From: Leucocoprinus leucothites
Taxonomy: Eukaryota > Basidiomycota > Agaricomycetes > Agaricales > Agaricaceae
Direction of reading: 5' to 3'
Assembly: GCA_013368445.1 (NCBI GenBank)
Contig: JAACJO010000017.1
Span: forward strand, 620,001 to 684,000
DNA length: 64,000 nt
The notes below the pieces were generated by a model. That model was not told the DNA's origin. It worked only from the letters and a program-made list of their open reading frames with translations, and did not search any database. Both the position numbers and the translations under genes were made by a program. This document shows, in pieces, positions 36,587-48,198 of this stretch. Numbering within the stretch: position 1 is the stretch's first letter; each line of letters begins with the position of its first letter.

Positions 36587-38692
36587 ATGGAGAGGTCGCC
36601 GTCCCAATCCTCCTCGTCTGACCCGGAGAAACACAACACCAGCGGTGCTGCAGGGTCCGACCGGAGCGAATCTCCCATCCTTGTTGACCACGCACTCGAG
36701 AAGCGGGTCTGGAGAAAGCTGGATTTTTATGTGCTACCTGTAGTAGCCATTTTCTACCTTTTGTCTTTCCTGGTCAGTGACAGCGATAATTGATGGACTG
36801 AGTTCTCACTTTTTGTGTAGGACCGAACGAACCTTGGAAATGCTCGCGTCGCAGGCTTGCAAAAGGACCTTAAAATGGATAATAAACAGTACAGTATTGC
36901 TCTAACGGTCACGTATGTGCCATACATCGTGGCTGAACTGCCTTCAAACTTACTCCTGAAAGTAAGTGGCAAATGAAGTTTTACCCAAACATATTGATGA
37001 TTGACCAATATCCAGACTGTTGGCCCAAATCTTATGCTGCCGACTATGTTGGCACTCTGGGGAATTGTGACTACCTTACAAGGTTGGTACTATTAAAAAT
37101 GCTGCGGACGTAGGACTCATTTCCTTGGATGATAGGTGTTGTGAAGACCTACAGCGGTTTACTAGCCGCGCGGTTCTTCCTTGGGCTGCTTGAAGGTTGG
37201 CATTACCACGTCCTCGCCGACTTATGATGCTCACTATTCTCTAGGTGGCGTCTTTCCTGGTCTCGTTCTCTACCTTTCCTGTTTCTACCCGCGTCAAAAA
37301 TTACAGTGGAGGTGAGTTCTCTAACGCGAGGGATGAATTTGGAGCTAAAAATCATGATCGTGTAGGATATCCGCCTTCTTCTCAGCTGCATCATTATCGG
37401 GAGCATTTTCTGGCTTGCTTGCGTTCGGTATCATCAACATGGATGGTATTGGTAACAAGCCAGGCTGGAGTTGGATCTTCATCCTTGAGGGCCTTTTCAC
37501 ATTCCTTTTTGGTCTCCTTTCATTCTTCCTCCTTCCACGAACCCCAGCGCACGCATATTTCTTCAATGATAAGGAGAAGAACTACGTCATGACAAAACTG
37601 AGAGAAGATGGTATTGAAGGAAGGGATCCATCAATCGATGCCTTCAGCTGGCGCGAGGTTGGCCAGGCGTTTACACTTCCTCAAGTATGGTTACTTGCTG
37701 TTGTTCTGTTTTGCGATGGTACGCGGTATTTTGCGAAGTGGTGGAAGCAGGTGCTAACCCCGTCAACAGGCACTGTCCTCTTTGGTCTTGCTTAGTGGGT
37801 ACCACCTGTTTGGGTCGAAACGTACACTTGCCTAACAGTGTTTTCCAACCAGCTTTGCCCCATCGATCGTCCAGGGCCTCGGATATACTGCATCTCGTGC
37901 TCAGCTCATGACAGTTCCACCCTTTGCTGTTGCCTTTGTTAGTACGTATCGATCCCCTCTCATCTTTGAAACTAAATGTTTACTAAATATAACTTTCTGC
38001 ATCACCTCGCTCCTTGTGTTCGCTACTTCTCCCCACCTCGTGCCCCAATCTTTCTCCCCGGTTCTCCCTTTCCACGTCACATCCTGTGTTATCCTACTTT
38101 CCCGATGCAGCTGCCACTATTTCTGCATGGATATCCGATCGATACCGCTGCCGAGGACTTATTCTGATACTGTCTTCGTTGATGTGTGTCATTGGCTTCG
38201 CTATGTTCCTCGGTGTGTACCCCGTTATCCCCTTTTCCACATTTTGGTTCCTGATTCATGAAACGTGCCTTTCCTTCTCGTCTTCGTGTATTCTGTGCAG
38301 GCTCCACAAAACACAACGTTCAATACGGCTCTCTTTTCTTCTCGATCCCTGGAACATACATCGTTGCGCCCACACTCTCCACGTGGCTTGCTAACAATGC
38401 CACGCCCCACACTCGTCGAGCAACTGCCATCGCCATCGGTTTTATTCTTACCAACTCGGGTGGAATCCTTGCTACGTGGCTGCTAGGATCCCTCAGTGCT
38501 CCGCCGAGGTATACGAAAGCGACGATTACGTTGCTGATATTCTCGATTGTGATGGTGATCTTCTCTGGGTTGAATTGGTGGTATTTATGGGATCAGAACA
38601 AGAAGAAGAGGGCGATGAGGGCGACTATGACAAGATCGCAGGAGGACCCGAAGTTGGGCGATAGGAGTGCTTGGTTTGAGTATAATCTATAA
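36587..38692 (+). CDS. MFS permease, allantoate/anion:cation symporter type
   Basis: Plasma-membrane uptake permease of the ACS branch (Dal5, Tna1 and related vitamin or organic-anion carriers). It starts MERSPSQSSSSDPEKHNTSG, then LEKRVWRKLDFYVLPVVAIF and the branch hallmark DRTNLGNARVAGL. Further: TVTYVPYIVAELPSNLLLK, GVFPGLVLYLSCFYPR, WSWIFILEGLFTFLFGL, FLLPRTPAHAYF, APSIVQGLGYTASRAQLMTV, ISDRYRCRGLILIL and HTRRATAIAIGFILTNSGGI. It ends RSAWFEYNL. Ten or so introns. A stop codon in the continuous frame near 37837 falls within an intron (gtgggt to ccaaccag), so the gene is intact. The substrate cannot be read from sequence; a carboxylate, ureide or vitamin is most likely from the family. 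Confidence 0.9.
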
Positions 38693-39094
38693 TTCCTTAC
38701 GTTCCACTTTGGCGACGAAGTTTTTAGACTCTGTCAATAGAGTATACTGGTGCTCGCTTCTCTTTTTTGGCTCTCTCTTGAAGATTACCAAGTTGCACTA
38801 ACAACCTTGATATTCCTGGCGTCCCTCTCACATTAGTTGTGCGTTGTGTACATAACGTTTGGGGAGCTCATTTTTACCGTGCGCTTTCGTTTTAATGGTT
38901 AATCTCTCGCCTTCCACGGCTTCTAATTATCTTCTGTTTATTCAGTTATCTATCCTTATATCCCGTTCTAGTGTACTCAAAAGAAGGTTTATTTCATGTA
39001 TCGTAGTGTTTGCATGCATGAATCACATTCGCTTGGCACATCCACTCCTTTCATTAATGTGGACCGCAAGGGAGCAGGGACCTCATAACACTAG
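38693..39094. other. Permease 3' flank
   Basis: About 400 bases between the permease stop and the left inverted repeat of the TIR element. It is T-rich, and no gene or repeat was seen. Confidence 0.4.
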
Positions 39095-39605
39095 CTTGAC
39101 TCTAGCAAGTAATCAGGATTTTAATAATCGCGATTATGATTAGTGAAACCTGGCAGGGGTTAATCAATGAACATTAGGTAATGAATAAAAAGGCAAACAT
39201 GGGAATTGAACCCTCAACCGCATGACTTGAGACCCAATAAGTTACCATTACACTAAACAACTTTCATACTCGAGTTGGATATGTTTATATATATGGAGCA
39301 ATGTTTATTTCAAGTGAAAAGCTCACCATTAGTGTCAAGGAATTTATCCGCCATCCGGCAAGAGTCACTGGGAACATGGACTTAGTCAAATTTCGGATTA
39401 TCTAGGACTATGGATCCTTGATTACCCTATTTGAGTCGATTATTTTATGATGATATTAAGATTATCCTAGGATAATTTCCGGCTACCCAGCTATTTGAAT
39501 AGCTTGCCCATGATGATATTAGATACTAAGATTAAATAGTCGGTAGTCTGGATTTCGATAATCATAATCCCGATCATTAAAATGCGATTACTTGCTGTAG
39601 TCATG
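39095..39605. mobile_element. MITE-like element with imperfect terminal inverted repeats
   Basis: The left end (39095-39152) and the reverse complement of the right end (39548-39605) align over about 55 bases with roughly ten differences; the shared core runs gcaagtaatc, attttaat, atcg and gattatgatta. The 510-base interval is AT-rich and non-coding, and contains perfect palindromes at 39124-39137 (ataatcgcgattat) and 39461-39476 (attatcctaggataat). Size, TIRs and lack of coding sequence fit a non-autonomous DNA transposon. I could not define a target-site duplication, so the exact ends and superfamily are open. Confidence 0.6.
39193..39262 (-). pseudogene. Degenerate tRNA-like sequence within the TIR element
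   Basis: On the minus strand the sequence has an A-box-like TAGTGTAATGG (39255-39245) and a B-box-like GGTTCAATTCC (39212-39202) at tRNA spacing, followed by a five-T run (39191-39187) like a Pol III stop. The acceptor and anticodon stems do not pair, so this is not a working tRNA. It could be a tRNA relic or a SINE-like promoter captured by the element. Confidence 0.4.
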
Positions 39606-39751
39606 CCTGGACTTTTGCGACCGATGAAGGGAAGTATAGTGGCCCGACACGAAAAGAATATAGGATCTCAGCGGAGAGTACAAACACTGCGTTTTATGGA
39701 AGACAGATGGAAACAAGAATGCCACTACCTAATGAATATATCAACCATTAC

Positions 39752-41075
39752 CTTGGACCCTGATCCACGCATATTGGAAAATTTCCTTGCACTCTTTGTT
39801 CCAGAGTTTTGCCCCGCAGATTCTCCTGTGAAAATCGTACAAAGAGGATGTCGATTTTGATGTCAGTACGGCCGGAAAGCGAAGGACTTTACTTACTCCA
39901 GGCACAACTAACCCGAAACCAATCAAATACATCGGTTCAATGGTATACTCGTCTGCAGAGAACAGAGCTTGTTTCCTCAACCTTTTAGGTATGACGGGTG
40001 CGACTTGGAAAATACCTCGTTGGTAAGGTCGCTTCCTTGGTCAGGACGCCTGAGAAAATACTTGGGATTGCTTCCCGACATGAATAACTGTGCTCGGCTC
40101 GTCAGAGGTGGAATTCATGGGAAATGGAATATGCGTATAGGTATCTCGTACCAGTGTTTTCCCGAAATTCGCTTCTTGTCCGGTATATGGGCCGTTAACG
40201 GTGATACTTGTAGCTGCTGACATAGTAGCAATCAATTGAATAAGATGCGACCTCGGTCGTGATGAAGGGGTCTGGTACTTACTGGCTCCCTCGCCCGCTG
40301 GTTCCAGGCCGCCTGGAGAATAGATTCTCGAATACATCTAGCTAGCCGCTGACGTTCTCCCTTGGCAGCATCGAAGATATTATCGGTGAGAGTTTTGTTT
40401 TGCTTCTCAGGATCATTGCTCTTCTTTCCCGGACTATCACCTTTTTTTTTCCAGAATTACTAGAACGGTCCGTGGTCGGGGAAGTAGTAGCGTATCCTAT
40501 CGTCTATTGGAACTTCTGTGTCTTTATTTGGTACTGTCTGTGCCGTGAAGGTGTACATAGTTGTCGAGTTGACACTTTCAGCGGTTCCCGAGGCACCAGA
40601 AGGTCACTGCTTTCCGGAGGTGAAAGGTTCCGTAGTGCTTACATCAGTACCACTTGGCTGAGTCAGGGTGGCCGGGAGTTTGTCGTTGCCGGGGCCACTT
40701 AGCTTAGAGAGAGCTGATAGACAGTGCGTGCTTCCGAGGTCGTCATTCGCGGGTGCACTAGCAGGACCATTCGAACTCGCGTTCGGTGACTTAAGAATAG
40801 AAGATGATAAGGGAAGCTTCGGTTTTTGTTGACTGGCTGGCCTCGGTGACTAAACTGCCTGGAGGTCAAGCGCTTTTGGATGGTTTGAACTTGATTGTTT
40901 GCCGCCTGTTCATTCTACGTTCGATAAGATCGGCCCGTTTATTAAATGGATTGGCCGAGTCGAGGAAACTGGAGCGCTCCATGATCGGAGTGCCGTGGTT
41001 GGCCATTTAACGACGTCCCTGGCTCGTCGGCTCTAATGGAGCCTCAGCTTTGTGGCTGAGTTCTACGCTGATTTG
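39752..41075 (-). pseudogene. Decayed protein-coding gene, family not recognised
   Basis: Minus-strand sequence reads as protein over 1.3 kb but is broken. One frame gives LPLSSSILKSPNASSNGPAS, then LSALSKLSGPGNDKLPATLT, a TGA, then VNSTTMYTFTAQTVPNKDTE, TAG TAA, then TLTDNIFDAAKGERQRLARC and IRESILQAAWNQRAREP. After a plausible intron come ATSITVNGPYTGQEANFG and, after another, LFMSGSNPKYFLRRPDQGS. Next pieces (SADEYTIEPMYLIGFGLVVP, NLRGKTLEQRVQGNFPICVD) need frame changes. Upstream fragments read QPRHSDHGALQFPRLGQSI before two stops. Three or more internal stops plus shifts argue for a pseudogene. It lies beside the TIR element and could be transposon-related, but I do not recognise the protein. 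Ends are approximate. Confidence 0.45.
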
Positions 41076-42682
41076 AATTGGCTATTCTGCGTGTGAGAGA
41101 TGAATAAGTTCGGTCAGGGTAAGGCTTTGGCGCAAATTCACGCACATCGAGAGCCTGTAGAATGTGAAGGAGGGCCAGATGCTGGCCATAAGCTTCATAA
41201 CGTTATTGCAGGATACGGGTTCGGACGTGGAAGGTTAATTTTACTGGTAACCGAGATTCAAGTCCGGGACGTTGGGAGAGAGAAGCCGAGCGTTCAAAAT
41301 GACGGGTGACTTGGACCAGTCAAAGTAACCACTATTACCCTGATGTCCATGAGTATCAGAAAGGTTGAAGAATGGAAGAGGGGCTTACGAGGTAGCGGGC
41401 AACGGCCATCCAGAGGAGTTGAACCCCTGACCGTGGCAACGGAATGGTTCCCTCAGGAGACTGGTAATCTGGAGTCTCTGGGCCGATTTAGAGTTGAGGT
41501 ATCCGACGCGCATCTACATGCGCAACAGACAAGTAGCTCAAACCGGGGTCAAGAGTGTAGAAGTGATGCGAGTAGTGTCGAGTGTTTCGACTGATATCGC
41601 AAGATGGCAATTGAGTTCCTCCTCATCGTCTTGTATTACGTACAGAAGATGGTTCGATGAGGAGCAGCAGCACCCCTGACTTCTGGAGTTCGTACCTGCT
41701 GAGGTAGGACAAATTCCTTGTAGGGAGGGTGTGATCCCAGAGGTATTGTCATAAATATGACCTAATAGAGTTCTCGAGGACTCAAGCATTTATAGCTGAG
41801 GAGTTAGAATTTAACTGGACGAAGATTGTTCCCGTGCTCTAAGGAATAGGGTGCGGGAAAAGTATTGTAGGTTCATGGCAACAAAACAAAACGATACCAA
41901 CAAATGGAGCGGTGTGCAGTGACTCAGTCAAACGCTATTGTGTTTGAAGAAGGATATTCTTATTTCGAAGATTCTTCGATGTGACAGGGCTTTGCCATAA
42001 CAAGTAGAATTGCTGAATCCGGCAATAGTTGCCGAACTATTGCGACCGAGAAAAGCCCTCGACATGAAGTGCACAGTACCCAAGCAGAATTGGCAGACTT
42101 GGAAGTGGCAAGGTGACAATCACGGGAACTTGAGGTCATATCACTCTGAGAGTGGGGTACGCATCGTTTAATACCGATCAAAGTCGCAGAAAGACAGAGA
42201 TCCTAGGCTCGCAGTTTCCAGAAGATCATTGGTTTCAACTTGTCGGGAAAGTTCTACCTTCTATGCTGCGCCAAACATTCTCGACTGAGTTGTCAGGGGT
42301 CCGATGTCGCGAAACCTATCGTTAACCTATATGTAGGTCAACTAGGTGGCCTAGGTGGCCTGATGAACAAGCGGTGAGCAAACGACCTCCATCCCCCACT
42401 TGATTAGAGAAATCGTGCGCGACAGAGGTTCAAATTCAGTTAAGATAAATCGCGTGTTGGAACACAGCCTCCTTCTGCATTCAACCAAGTAGGGGTATGA
42501 GCAATGTCCGATTATCACGAGCAGATCTAGATAGTACATAACCTTGTATATACCTGAGACAAGTAACGAAAGCTTCCTCTATGATCTGGGAGCGAGGGTT
42601 GGGAGAAGTTTGGAGATAAACAACCCTCATTTATTAGTGAAACAAGCAGGATGGGCGAATTTACTAATCAATTTCATAGAGT
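41076..42682. other. Intergenic, about 1.6 kb
   Basis: Between the decayed gene and the small membrane protein. A B-box-like gggttcaactcc lies on the minus strand near 41414-41426, with a paired T-arm but no convincing tRNA around it. A tandem ctaggtggc pair is at about 42340-42359. No gene is supported. Confidence 0.4.
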
Positions 42683-43099
42683 TCAAGTTAGAATCGAGTC
42701 CCGGTGAAAGCGATATATCAAACCAACCTGAGCGGCGGCCCATTCAGCCCATTTTTCACTTTCCTCCTGGATTTTCTTCTCTTCTTGGTCAATGATGGAG
42801 CGCCAAATTTCTTCGCGCATCATAAACGCAATGTAAAATGCCATTAGAATAAAGATAAGCAGCGCAGCGCGCGCATACGGTGACGGCTTCGGCTGGCGAA
42901 ACCGTGGATCTGAGTCGTATGCTGGTAGATGTCGTTGTGTTCCCCTCTCAGAGGAGTCCCCGGTGTCGAAGAGAGTGCTAGATGATGCATTTGTGGAGAG
43001 AGACGACTCGAGAGAGGAGCTTCTACGAGCCTTGAGGCCAATATCCGTAGAGCTTCCGGATGGAGAGGTTGGCAGCCTCTGGTATCTGGCTGGCGACAT
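42683..43099 (-). CDS. Small single-pass membrane protein, unknown function
   Basis: The open frame starts at a true ATG (MSPARYQRLPTSPSGSSTDI) with a Ser-rich, probably disordered N-terminal 75 residues. One hydrophobic helix follows (ARAALLIFILMAFYIAFMM), then a charged, coiled-coil-like segment (SIIDQEEKKIQEESEKWAEW). The last codons after AAAQ (VGLIYRFHRDSILT) may be intron read-through, because gttggt follows CAG and a further exon could lie downstream. No enzyme motif is visible. Divergent to P450 C with a 350-base spacer. The arrangement looks like a real gene, but function is unknown. Confidence 0.55.
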   Translation of the reverse strand: MSPARYQRLPTSPSGSSTDIGLKARRSSSLESSLSTNASSSTLFDTGDSSERGTQRHLPAYDSDPRFRQPKPSPYARAALLIFILMAFYIAFMMREEIWRSIIDQEEKKIQEESEKWAEWAAAQVGLIYRFHRDSILT

Positions 43100-43449
43100 T
43101 GAGGTTACTACTAGAACGTGTGACCCTGAAAATGCTGGGTATGGAGATATTTCGCACGGTCACTCTTAAATAAATAAATCAAGCCGGAAATGCACTATTA
43201 CAACCTCTCGTTATACCGTCTCATTTTGCCTCGGGTTGCTGGCTACAGCATCAGAAAAATATATTTCCAGACTGCCCTTTTTATTGGTGGTCTATAAACC
43301 TGTCACTAAGAAGACTAAGAAGCTGTCAATGAATTCAGTGAAGTTCCCCAGGTGATCCACGAGGAAATCATGTCTCCACTTTGAGCCTATGGAGCATGGC
43401 AGCTCTCGTACTTTTCCTTAAACGAGCTCAAGTTCATCCAGTCCTCACG
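43100..43449. promoter_or_regulatory. Divergent promoter of small membrane protein and P450 C
   Basis: A 350-base spacer between two divergent starts. It has ttattgg (an inverted CCAAT) next to a TATA box, tataaa at 43293-43298, oriented toward P450 C and about 150 bases before its start. Assignment is by sequence only. Confidence 0.4.
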
Positions 43450-45510
43450 ATGCCTGCATTCATCCTTCCCTTTGCCGTTCTTATCCCACTCCTCGTTCTT
43501 TGGCTTCAAAAGTCCGGAAATTTGGCCCCTCTTCCTCCAGGTCCCCCACGGTTACCTGTTCTCGGAAATCTCTTCAACGCTCCCAAAGACTATGCATGGA
43601 AGACTTACCTCGAATGGCGCAAGAAATATAGTAAATTCTCCCCATACACACTCCTTTCTCTGTTCTGATATCCTTCAGACTCAGATATATTGTACCTGAA
43701 CGTCTTTGGCACCCATATTGTGGTTCTAAACTCCCAAGAGACGGCCAATGACCTCCTGGTAAAGCGCTCACGCCTCTATTCTAGTCGGTAAGCCCTTTCC
43801 GACCATGCATCGACCGAGCCTCATTTCATCTTAATCAAGCCCTTCTTCTTACATGGCCTCCTGCCTCATTGAATGCGACTGGTTTCTGGCGTGTATGCCT
43901 TACAACGATGCGTGGCGGGTATCAAGACGCCTCCTCGCAAAGTATCTCTCCCGGTCATCCGCGGGCTTGAGAACCTCCGTTGCGGGCTTCGCAGACTATG
44001 AATGGCAGCGGCCTCATGTTGTCAAATACACACACTATTTCCTCCTGGACGTACTCCGAAAGCCGAATTCTTTCCTGGAACATATTTTCAGGTATAATTT
44101 CCTTTTTATGGGCTTTTGCCTCTGATTGAATTCCTACTATGATAGGCTGACCGCGTCTGTTTCTGTTTCCTCGAGTCATGGTCTTGATATCTCCGTTGAG
44201 GATGATGTACATATCACACTTGCCAAGAAAGCAGGTGATGCTCTGAAAAACGCTTTATCTCCGGGTCGGTTTTGGATCGATGTACTTCCACTTCTCAAAT
44301 TTGCCCCTGAATGGGTGTCATTCAAACAATTAGCAAGATCATGGAACGAGGACGTCAGGCGATTTTTAGTAGTTCCGTTTACGCATGCAAAGGAAAATTT
44401 GGCTCGAAACGATTGTAAGGTGTGCTCGCAGATTTCTTGATCCCGAATAATATCTGTCCTCACTGCAGGTCACCAACCTGAGATGCCATCTATTGTATCT
44501 CAAGAACTCAAAAAAATAAACCCAATGGATCAACGTTTACTCCAAGAAGCTTCAGCAGCGGTATTCGTCGGTACGTGTCCACTCGATCAGCGAAGCCTAG
44601 TCTGAGTTGATGTGCCTTAGGTACAACTGGCACCACATCTGCAGTCTTAAACGTATTCTTCCTAGCAATGACGTCTTATCCCGATGCACAGAAGCGTGCC
44701 CAAGCAGAACTTGATTCTCTATTGAAAAAGACAGGCCAACAGCTGCCAACTCACGCTGACTTGCAACACTTACCGTACTGTATGGCAGTTGTCTATGAGG
44801 TGCTCAGGTAACACTATGACGCGCTATCCTATTCTGGACGCCGGCTCATTAATACTATGAACCTCTAGGTGGCAAGTCGTAGGCCCAATTGGTTTGCCTC
44901 ATCTCTCCACCGCAGAAGACGTCTACAAAGGCTATCGTATACCTAAAGGTTCGGTCATCATTGCCAATATATGGTGCGCAAAGCCCTTCTCCCTCTCTCC
45001 GCAGTCATGAATGACCCCAGCGTATGTTCAGGGCGATGATGAGGGACCCAGTCGAGTTCGAGGATCCTTCCCAATTTCGACCTGAGAGGTTTTTGAATGC
45101 CGATGGGAGACTTGACGTAGTCGAAGTGAAAAAGATTGATCCCATCTTTGGTTTTGGACGAAGGTCTGTAGCTATTCGCTATTGAGGCTATAGCGGGTTT
45201 GATACTAGACGCTGCTTCACTTTTAGGGCTTGCGTGGGGAGGTCCCTTGCTTTATCAATCCTTTCATACGCTGTATGCTGCGTGCTGGCAGTGTTCGACG
45301 TTCAGAAAAAGCTTGATGACCAAGGGGAGGCTATTGAGCCGCGTATAGAGTTCGATTCTTGCATTACATCGTAAGTCATCGATTGTCTATAAAGAATAGA
45401 GCCTCCGTTCATGCTAGATACCGTCGACCAGCTCTCCCTTGCCGTTTGTCTGTTCCATCAAACCAAGATCACCAGAAATGGAGAAGACTATTTTGGAGCT
45501 ATTCAAATAA
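43450..45510 (+). CDS. Cytochrome P450 monooxygenase C
   Basis: P450 paralogous to P450 B. I chose MPAFILPFAVLIPLLVLWLQ as the start because it places the anchor directly before LPPGPPRLPVLGNL; an upstream in-frame ATG at 43396 is possible. Landmarks: YNDAWRVSRRLLAKYLS, I-helix FVGTTGTTSA (acid replaced by Gly), K-helix YEVLR, WQVVGPIGLPHLSTAEDVYK, FRPERFLNADG, haem loop FGFGRRACVGRS and IEPRIEFDSCITS. The expected last exon (PFVCSIKPRSPEMEKTILEL) is present and ends at 45510, but with the obvious gtaagt donor at 45371 it falls out of frame. Either an unusual junction or a one-base lesion affects the last 25 or so residues; the catalytic core is intact. Substrate unknown. Confidence 0.85.
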
Positions 45511-47411
45511 ATATATTCAGCTCATGCATCACGTTAACTTGATGCTAACTAATTGTTCAAAGCGAACCCTGAAGGGCGATTGGCCCCAAGAATTGGAGTT
45601 TAATCTCAGGCTGTCAGCAATATTCCGTCAGAGGCTGGGTCTTCGCCGATCATCGCATTACTTTGTACTTGTCTAAACAAGGACACAGTTGAACGACTAG
45701 TATTTGATAATATATATATATTACTGGACGCCCTTCCGTAAGCTTTAGAAACCTAGATTATTCTCTAAACCTTGTTGACTTTGAGACTCCGATGCTTTAT
45801 ATCAAGTTTTCTAAACTGTAACCATTTATTTCACTACTTTAGCTATAAATATTCTGCTGCGATAACCGAGATGATCAAGATAAGCAACAACATCTACTCC
45901 TTGAGCCCAAGCAGCTGGAAGGGCGAGACGATGAGCAGAAGTGCTCCCGTTGGTAGGCCGATTGGGTGTGAAATTTGCGCTCTGCAATTCCAAGGGAGCC
46001 ATTGGTATCCAGAAAAAGGAGTGAAAAGAGCGAAATAAAAGAAGTAAGTAAGGAACAACAAGGATGAGTGAGGAGGAGCTGGTCTTTACAGTTTATATGC
46101 CTCCAGAAAGTGACGTTGTTAGGCGGCAGCTTCACCGTCCTTATTATTGTTCTTGTTATACATTGGCGTACTTGCGATGCTCTCCATTCCTATGGCCACA
46201 TTTTTCAGCCTTTCACATCATAAAGTGAAGTAGGATGAGGTGTTTTCAAGTACCGCTCCAGCAGGATTGCAAACAGACTCTATTCACTCATTGACGCCCC
46301 AATAGATTTCGACCCATCGTAATGCTGCAACGAGGACTCCCAAATATGATCCGAACATTTTGATTCTTGTCCAAATCCCTATTGTGCTGGTTAGGAGGCG
46401 GGACAGCAAGTGCAAGGGCGGGAAGGGAGGATGGCTTATCTTTCTTGATTGTTATCTAGGCGGACTTACTAAATCGGACAAGTAAATCTCGCACGTGATT
46501 GCTCAGGGTGGGATATTCCAGCTTAGAGCAAGTGTTTTCATCTAGAAAGGGGGTCGAGAGGCCTCTCTCAGATTAAAGTTTACAGCAGGAGTGGTTTAAA
46601 GATCCGATGATTTCAAAAGCCGACATGGTCACCGGCACCTTCGGCTTGTCCGTTTTCGTGAGTTTAGAACCATTTAGAACTTTGGTTTATTGTTCTAAAC
46701 GCTACGGAATGGCTTCCACTAACATTCCACCCTTCGACTCGAGAGCTGGGTGACAGAGTTCTTATAGCTTGTTCAACGTTCATGAATGACAAAGGAAATG
46801 ACCCAGGATAAGCGTTGTTACCTTTATCCTCAGTTCGGCTTAGCAGTCAGTGGAACGCGGTGGCGGCATGTTGGCGTATAGGTTGTGCGCTCATATACGC
46901 CCCATTCATCGTGCCAAGGCGTTATATTGCACTAGAACAGACTAAAATGCCTGATTCGGCTATCGGAGGTCTTCTAAACAGTATCCATAATACCAATGTT
47001 GCTGTCTTTCGTGCACCACAAGCCATTAAGTAGCTCGCTGGAAACGAACAAGTTCCAGCAGCCGGAATTGAAACACTAACTTAGATCATAGGCTGTGTTT
47101 GACTCCTGCCCTCAAAAAACAATAACCATGCAATGACGCATGCAAAACTGAAAGAATGACCCTCCGAGGAGTCCTCAATTCTCTGTAAATCTGATTCTCT
47201 GCAACCTTGATCACGAGTAGTACAAGATATGCATTACCTACAAGTGGACCTTCTCCGGGATTTACATTCGAACTAGAAGCTGAAGTTTGCGGATCTCGAC
47301 TCTGGACTCAGCATTTTGCATGTCAATGGACACGTTTTGAGAATTGTAGGGCGTCTCTCCCCCCGCATAAAGTACGAACCCAAACCGCCGTAGTTGTTTA
47401 TCCCTACAACT
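45511..47411. other. Intergenic, about 1.9 kb
   Basis: Between P450 C and the first beta-trefoil-like gene. It contains an AT run at about 45710-45722. No gene with motif support was found. Confidence 0.4.
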
Positions 47412-48198
47412 ATGATCTCTCGCGCCTTCTTCGCCTTTGCTACAGTAGCAGCCCTCTTTTCCAGTGTTGCCCAAGCTGAGGTAGGTTCTGACTTTGCTAT
47501 CGATGTGGTCTCGGCTGATGGAAAACGCGTCTAGTTAACCACAGGCCACTATACCGTTCGCAATATCGCATCCTCAGAAGGGGGTTATGTAAATTTTGAT
47601 GGTCAAGGAGAATTCCTCGCTTTAGTTGGCGAGCAGTCTCCTACTACCGAGGTCTGTTTCTTGTTTCTTGTTCGGTAATGTATCTTTTCTTACACTACGA
47701 TGTCGTAATAGCTGTATATTGAGGTCACTGCCCCCAATATGGCCAAAGTGTGGAGCTCTGAAGAAAAAGAAAGTGGTGTCGAGGATTTCAGCAGTGTAAG
47801 TTACATAATTGTGGTCCGCTACTGGGTTAATGCTGTAATCTTACCCGCATAACTACAGACGGTACCCCTATCGTGGACTTTTGAGCCCAGCAAATCAAGG
47901 ACTTACTATTTCAATCCTGTCGACGGACCAGATAATACATATAGGGTCAGGAGGACTTATTTATCAGCGCAATGTTTCCTCACCTGTTTCTTGTACAGAT
48001 CATCAAGTTGGGTCCGCTCGACCCTACGAAGGGCCTAGGGTGGACTGCGATCCCCCAGCAGGGTATAGTGAGTCACAGATGGCAGGCTGAACGCTGCACG
48101 TTACTCAGGCTGATTTTTAGATTCACCTTACACAACAACACCCAAAGTTCGTGACACAAGAATGGGAAGTTACGCCTATTCCCGCAACACAAGACTAG
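47412..48198 (+). CDS. Secreted beta-trefoil-like protein 1 (possible protease inhibitor or lectin fold)
   Basis: Signal peptide MISRAFFAFATVAALFSSVAQ, then exons giving HYTVRNIASSEGGYVNFDG, QGEFLALVGEQSPTTE, LYIEVTAPNMAKVW, VPLSWTFEPSKSRTYYF, NPVDGPDNTYRIIKLGPLD, KGLGWTAIPQQG and a last exon HLTQQHPKFVTQEWEVTPIP ending ATQD. The repeating pattern of Y-x-hydrophobic strands with W-T/W-x-I segments is what fungal mycocypin or cospin inhibitors and ricin-type lectins show (beta-trefoil). I cannot decide between inhibitor and lectin. The first junction needs donor gttctg after AEVG. Frame is open throughout, about 165 residues. A second such gene lies 0.8 kb away on the other strand. Confidence 0.5.

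Noticed and set aside
37796..37852. Stop codon in the permease continuous frame
   Set aside because: It lies inside an intron (gtgggt to ccaaccag) that joins LAY to FAPSIVQGLG.
41400..41470. Possible tRNA gene on the minus strand
   Set aside because: A B-box and a paired T-arm are present, but no matching acceptor stem, A-box or anticodon arm could be drawn.
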